DNA from: Phoronis australis
Taxonomy: Eukaryota > Phoronida > Phoronidae
Assembly: GCA_002633005.1 (NCBI GenBank)
Contig: NMRA01000160.1
Location: 207,640 to 271,639, forward strand
Direction of reading: 5' to 3'
Length of the DNA stretch: 64,000 bases
Shown here: one piece after another, positions 60,401-64,000 of the stretch
How the letters are laid out: every line of letters begins with the position of its first letter
How positions within the stretch are numbered: the first letter of the stretch is position 1
Program-made: the position numbers and the translations under genes
Notes under the pieces: generated by a model
What the model saw: only the letters and a program-made list of their open reading frames with translations
Told to the model about the DNA's origin: nothing
Database searches by the model: none

Positions 60401-63400
60401 TCCAATAGTTGTAATACACCACCACCTCAGAGCGGTTTTAGGAAGTCACAGCACAGATCGTCTAAACGCACTTGGAAACGTACACACATTTCGAAAAATC
60501 GAGAAAATTTGTAAAGCGAAGCTTTTGCGGAGCGTATTAATTTACTGGATTTTTAAATTCAGTAAGTCAATTTTGCGACTGCAAAACCATATTTTTTCCA
60601 GAGGCCCCTCTCAGGCAAAGGATAACGGAGACGACTGTCGCCTTTTTTCTCGAATTGTACATCACTTCAGAAAAATTCATGACCTGACAGATATCATCAA
60701 TTGCTGCACATTTCTTGATTTTTGAAAAGATAGACATTTTCACATAGAGAGGCCATTGATGACATTCAAGTGACCACAGGTTTTATATTTCTATTGGCAA
60801 ATTCTTAAGGGTAAGCTCACGGAGAGAGGACCCAATGTTGGATTCGGCTACGTCTATTTTCCTGTTTTTGTGAAATCGTGCAACCAACTTTCATGTTGAA
60901 GAAGGTCACTTCCTGCACCGTCCACGGTCTGACCACACGACGGTGGAATGAACTGTCACTCTTTCCAAGCTTAATGATGTTTAGCTTTTCATTATTAAGG
61001 TGTGCCATTTCAGACGAGACCCTCTCTCGGTGGAGCAGTTCGGAGAAATGTCCTTTTGTCCTCTTCACATGTAAATCCGACACTGCCAAGTATTCACGAG
61101 GGAAGTTGTGATACGAAATTCATCAAAAAAAAACAAAAACAAAAACGCAAAACATTCATGCACAGCACTGCAGTATCAAGACATTCGACCCAAACAACCA
61201 AAAAATTTTGAAAAAATACAATAGGATTGACCGCCATCGTAAGGGAGTCAGGAATTTTAAAGAACGTGAAGACCGTTGTTTGTTAATTACACAAAAGGAC
61301 TATTTCCGATGGTTAGAATGTTACTGTTTCCCATATTATCTCAAGAACAGTATCTCTTTTGAAGATGGTTACTATGAGTTGTTTGTAAGAAATTCCAACA
61401 TGTGGAAAACACTGCTGTCGAGGCTACCATTGGGGTGACCGTGTACATGTCGAACGAGTGTACCCAAATATTCGCAATAATAAACAAATTAAACAAATAT
61501 TTCAGCGTTTTTTTTTGAGGTCAAGTTAAATTCGTGAATCGTTATAGATACCTCGGAAAGACCAAAAGTACACCTCACTATGAATGCCCAATCCCCATAT
61601 TTCCCCGGTTACCCGTCAAAAGTCTGCGAGCATGCATGCGGAAATTGCTTATAACATTCCGTTGTGACTAACAAATTCGTTGGTTTCTGATATACATGTT
61701 TATGTATCTACGAAAACCGACAGGTTAACAAGTGATTTTTGGCAATTAGAAGCTAATCTTTTAAGAAATGATGACGATTCAGGGAATTAAGTTGAAGCCT
61801 GAATATGGAAAAAACTATAATCCTATCCCCAAATAGTAAAGTGCACTTGGACGCGTTTTGCCTAGTATCTAAAATAACTCTCAAACACATTGATGAAATT
61901 TGGACACTTTCCAAAAAAATTACTCAAAATTCAAATGACAATAAATGCATTGCTTTTTGACTTCGGTACAAGATTTGCTGTTTAAAGTCACTAACAGGAT
62001 ATTAAATCAAGGTAAACGCATTGCTCATGGATTTGATTGTTGATTTCTGATTTACATGTTTATGTATCTACGAAAAGTGGACTGATTGAGAGATGATTTT
62101 TTGACAATTAGAAGCTAATTTTGTAAGAAATGACAATACTTCAATGCATTTAATTGCAAACCGACATTGAGAAAATTCGACATATCATCAGATCCCCAAA
62201 TATAAAAGTACACTAAACGATTTTTGTCTATGTGAAATAAGTCTTAAGGAAATTGATGAATTTCAGACAACTCAAACTCAAACTCAACAATGTGTCCTAA
62301 AATGTTCTCACAATGCAAATGACAATAAATTGTTTATTGGCTTAGGAACTAGATTACTGGTTTTAAGTTTACAAACCGTAGATGAAAAACGAAGTTTAGG
62401 TACTTAAATAAATAAAGTCAAACTTATTGGTCATCACCTTGGAAAGGTTGTCTTTGAACTTCCTCAATGTTTTTGGATTCCAGTAGTATTGCGCAATGAA
62501 TTTTTGTTCTTCAAAACTGAATCGTTTGATTGCATTTCCCGTGCATACTACACACAGAGCATTCGCGCATTCAGCCTGAAATTAAGGGGGGCTCGAATTT
62601 TTGAGGATGTGGACCTTTTTTACTAAAGAAAAAAAAACGAATACAGGGTTCGTTCAGGGCTATGAATTGTGCATACGCCGTAACCTGCCTTTTTAGTGGA
62701 CTTTTGTCTCGTTTTTCTCGGATATTTTGTTTCTCTTAAGCGGACCTTTTTGCCCACATTTCCATCGAGCCCCCCGAGCTCCGAGCAGCCCCCCCCCAGG
62801 TGCGCGCATGCACGGAGGACGTCATGACAGGCACACCCATGTTAAAAATAAGGTGTAACCATGCAATAGGCCTGCTTAGAATCTCAGTTACCCACGGGAA
62901 CTAAATTTGAACCCCAAACGTTGAAGTGTGTACATTTTTGGGACACTCTCTGTATCATTTCTTCAGCAACCAGAAACTGGACTACAGCCTGTGTTTCATC
63001 AAGGGATTCTGAAACGGCCACAAAGGCCCTCATATCAGGCTCCTTGGGACCAGATTTTTCCAAAGAACCCCCATAATAAAATGAAGTTTTCCCGAAAATG
63101 GATCGTAATAAATGGAACCTTGACCTCCGACCCAGCTATAGTTACTTCAGGCAGCTCCCAGCTACCCGTCAGTGCGCTCGGGGCCTAGACGCATTATTAC
63201 TCTCCGTGAATTTTTGTTGGTTTGTTGGTTCACGGTTACTCAAATCCTGATTGCTTTATCCCTGGTATTACCCCCACCTATGGCGGACGTGGGGGTGGGG
63301 TTCGGTACAAATATGGTGACATCCAGAGAACGGGGTTGGGGGCGTGACGATAGCAAGGGGGTAGGTTGGCGAAGTCAAATTAGTTTGTGCCCCCCAATAG

Positions 63401-63417
63401 TTTTTTCCTTCCTACAG
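57401..63417. other. Intergenic region between two divergently oriented genes
   Basis: About 6 kb separating the receptor (minus) from the proline racemase-family gene (plus). It includes the CCAAT box at 57461-57467, an old 360-bp tandem duplication (61680-62370) and a C-rich run near 62790. Several overlapping ORFs at 58540-59000 and 60000-61440 lack splice context and any recognisable motif. The promoter of the plus-strand gene should be in its last kilobase but was not located. Confidence 0.6.
61680..62371. repeat. Old ~360-bp tandem duplication
   Basis: TTCTGATATACATGTTTATG with TATCTACGAAAA (61684 onward) recurs as TTCTGATTTACATGTTTATG with TATCTACGAAAA at 62044 onward. Further matches in the same order: CAATTAGAAGCTAAT, TAAGAAATGA, TCCCCAAATA, ATTGATGAA, CAAATGACAATAAAT. 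Offset is about 360 bp. Strongly diverged, hence old. Confidence 0.8.
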
Positions 63418-63477
63418 GCCTGCGTCTGAGGAAAGTGCTGCGTCAAATAACTGCAAAGAGTTACAAGACGAGACACG
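63418..63477 (+). other. 5' UTR segment of the proline racemase-family gene
   Basis: Lies between the putative 3' splice site at 63416-63417 and the start codon. It contains in-frame TGA (63427) and TAA (63448) stops, which fix the downstream ATG as the start. The upstream exon and promoter were not identified. Confidence 0.45.
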
Positions 63478-63937
63478 ATGGCAAAGCCTTCAGAAATGCG
63501 ACGGAAATGCACTGCAAAGGGGAAAACTATGAGAATAATCAAGTCCGGCTTCCCACACTTGGTTGGTGACACGATTTTGGAAAAACGCGAGCATGCTAAA
63601 AAGCATGCGCAACACTTCCGTCGATTCATTACTTGTGAGCCTCGTGGGAGTAAAGAAATGATTGGCTGTTTGCTCACTCAACCCGATATCGATTCCGGGG
63701 CGGACGTCGGAGTGATTTTCATGGATGCTTCTATGTTCCAGGACATGTGTGGGTCAGGAACCCTGACGGTGGCCGGGTACGCAGTCGACAAGCACCTGGT
63801 CAAGCCTTCCCCTCCTCTCACCACCTTCACAATTCAGGCAACCTTTGGACCGATGATCGCGACGGTCCACGTGGATTCCAGCGGGAAAACGGGTGCATCA
63901 AGTTTTACAAGTGTTCCGTCGTTTGTTTACAAGACAG
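63478..63937 (+). CDS. L3HYPDH: Proline racemase / trans-3-hydroxy-L-proline dehydratase family, first coding exon (partial)
   Basis: The first 153 residues of a proline racemase-fold protein. Family members racemise proline or 4-hydroxyproline, or dehydrate trans-3-hydroxy-L-proline. Recognisable stretches: MRIIKSGFPHLVGDTILEKR (typical LRI...GFP...GxTxxEKR), FITCEPRGSKEMIGCLL (EPRGHRDMxGAxL), ADVGVIFMD, DMCGSGT with catalytic-type Cys91, and SFTSVPSFVYKT (xxNVPSFLYRT). The start is ATG 63478 (A at -3, G at +4): in-frame stops TGA and TAA lie just upstream within the same exon, so no longer N terminus is encoded here. A good acceptor (TTTTTTCCTTCCTACAG, ending 63417) suggests a spliced 5' UTR. 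The exon ends ACA G|GTACAG in phase 1. Beyond it the frame stays open to the window edge but loses similarity. Odd points: the usual HTxGEP motif reads CTAKGK and MCGH reads MCGS. This may be a divergent paralogue with altered or no activity. Confidence 0.82.
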
Positions 63938-64000
63938 GTACAGACTTTGATTCGGCATCAGTGCCTATATATTCACGTAAACTACAGTATTACTTTGTAA

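Noticed and set aside
63938-64000. Continuation of the proline racemase-family frame to the window edge
   Set aside because: Open but loses family similarity right after a GTACAG donor; the expected VDIAYGG region is missing, so it is read as intron.

Overview
This is an AT-rich eukaryotic (animal) window from a repeat-laden genome. No bacterial gene layout, CRISPR array or operon is present. Almost all of it is the 5' two-thirds of the extracellular part of one gene on the minus strand: an insulin/IGF-type receptor tyrosine kinase. Nine coding exons can be placed to the base, because every splice site keeps the frame and the joined protein follows the family order: signal peptide, L1, cysteine-rich (furin-like), L2, FnIII-1. 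The sequence looks like a marine invertebrate, plausibly an invertebrate deuterostome. That taxonomic guess is an inference from the receptor sequence and gene style, not a demonstrated assignment. Two 'n' bases mark it as a draft shotgun assembly.

Layout, in the receptor's transcription direction (high to low coordinates). A candidate untranslated exon ends at 56994. A leader/signal-peptide exon lies at 55861-56068 and carries a 25-codon upstream ORF. A 33.4-kb intron 1 follows (22487-55860), then exon 2 (21953-22486, L1), a 14.3-kb intron 2, and a compact block of seven exons between 7658 and 805 (cysteine-rich domain, L2, FnIII-1). The rest of the receptor (FnIII-2/3, transmembrane segment, kinase) would lie to the left of base 1. 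The nine exons encode 635 residues plus one base.

At the right end, on the plus strand and in head-to-head orientation with the receptor (about 6 kb apart), is the first coding exon of a proline racemase / trans-3-hydroxy-L-proline dehydratase family protein (63478-63937). It runs on beyond the window. It keeps the catalytic-cysteine motif but with unusual substitutions in it and in the N-terminal substrate motif.

Introns and intergenic DNA are full of repeats. There is a cluster of four ~0.5-kb MITE-like elements with terminal inverted repeats (35.6-43.5 kb). A degenerate ~200-bp unit recurs about ten times in one orientation through 25 kb of intron 1. A family of short elements begins TACCGTAA and has GGGCGGTTAACC internal repeats. 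A long palindromic element lies at 23.2-24.0 kb. There are several minisatellites (21, 54 and ~40 bp), a near-identical 159-bp tandem duplication, tRNA-derived SINE heads, and a decayed transposon-like coding region in intron 2. No intact transposase or reverse transcriptase was recognised.
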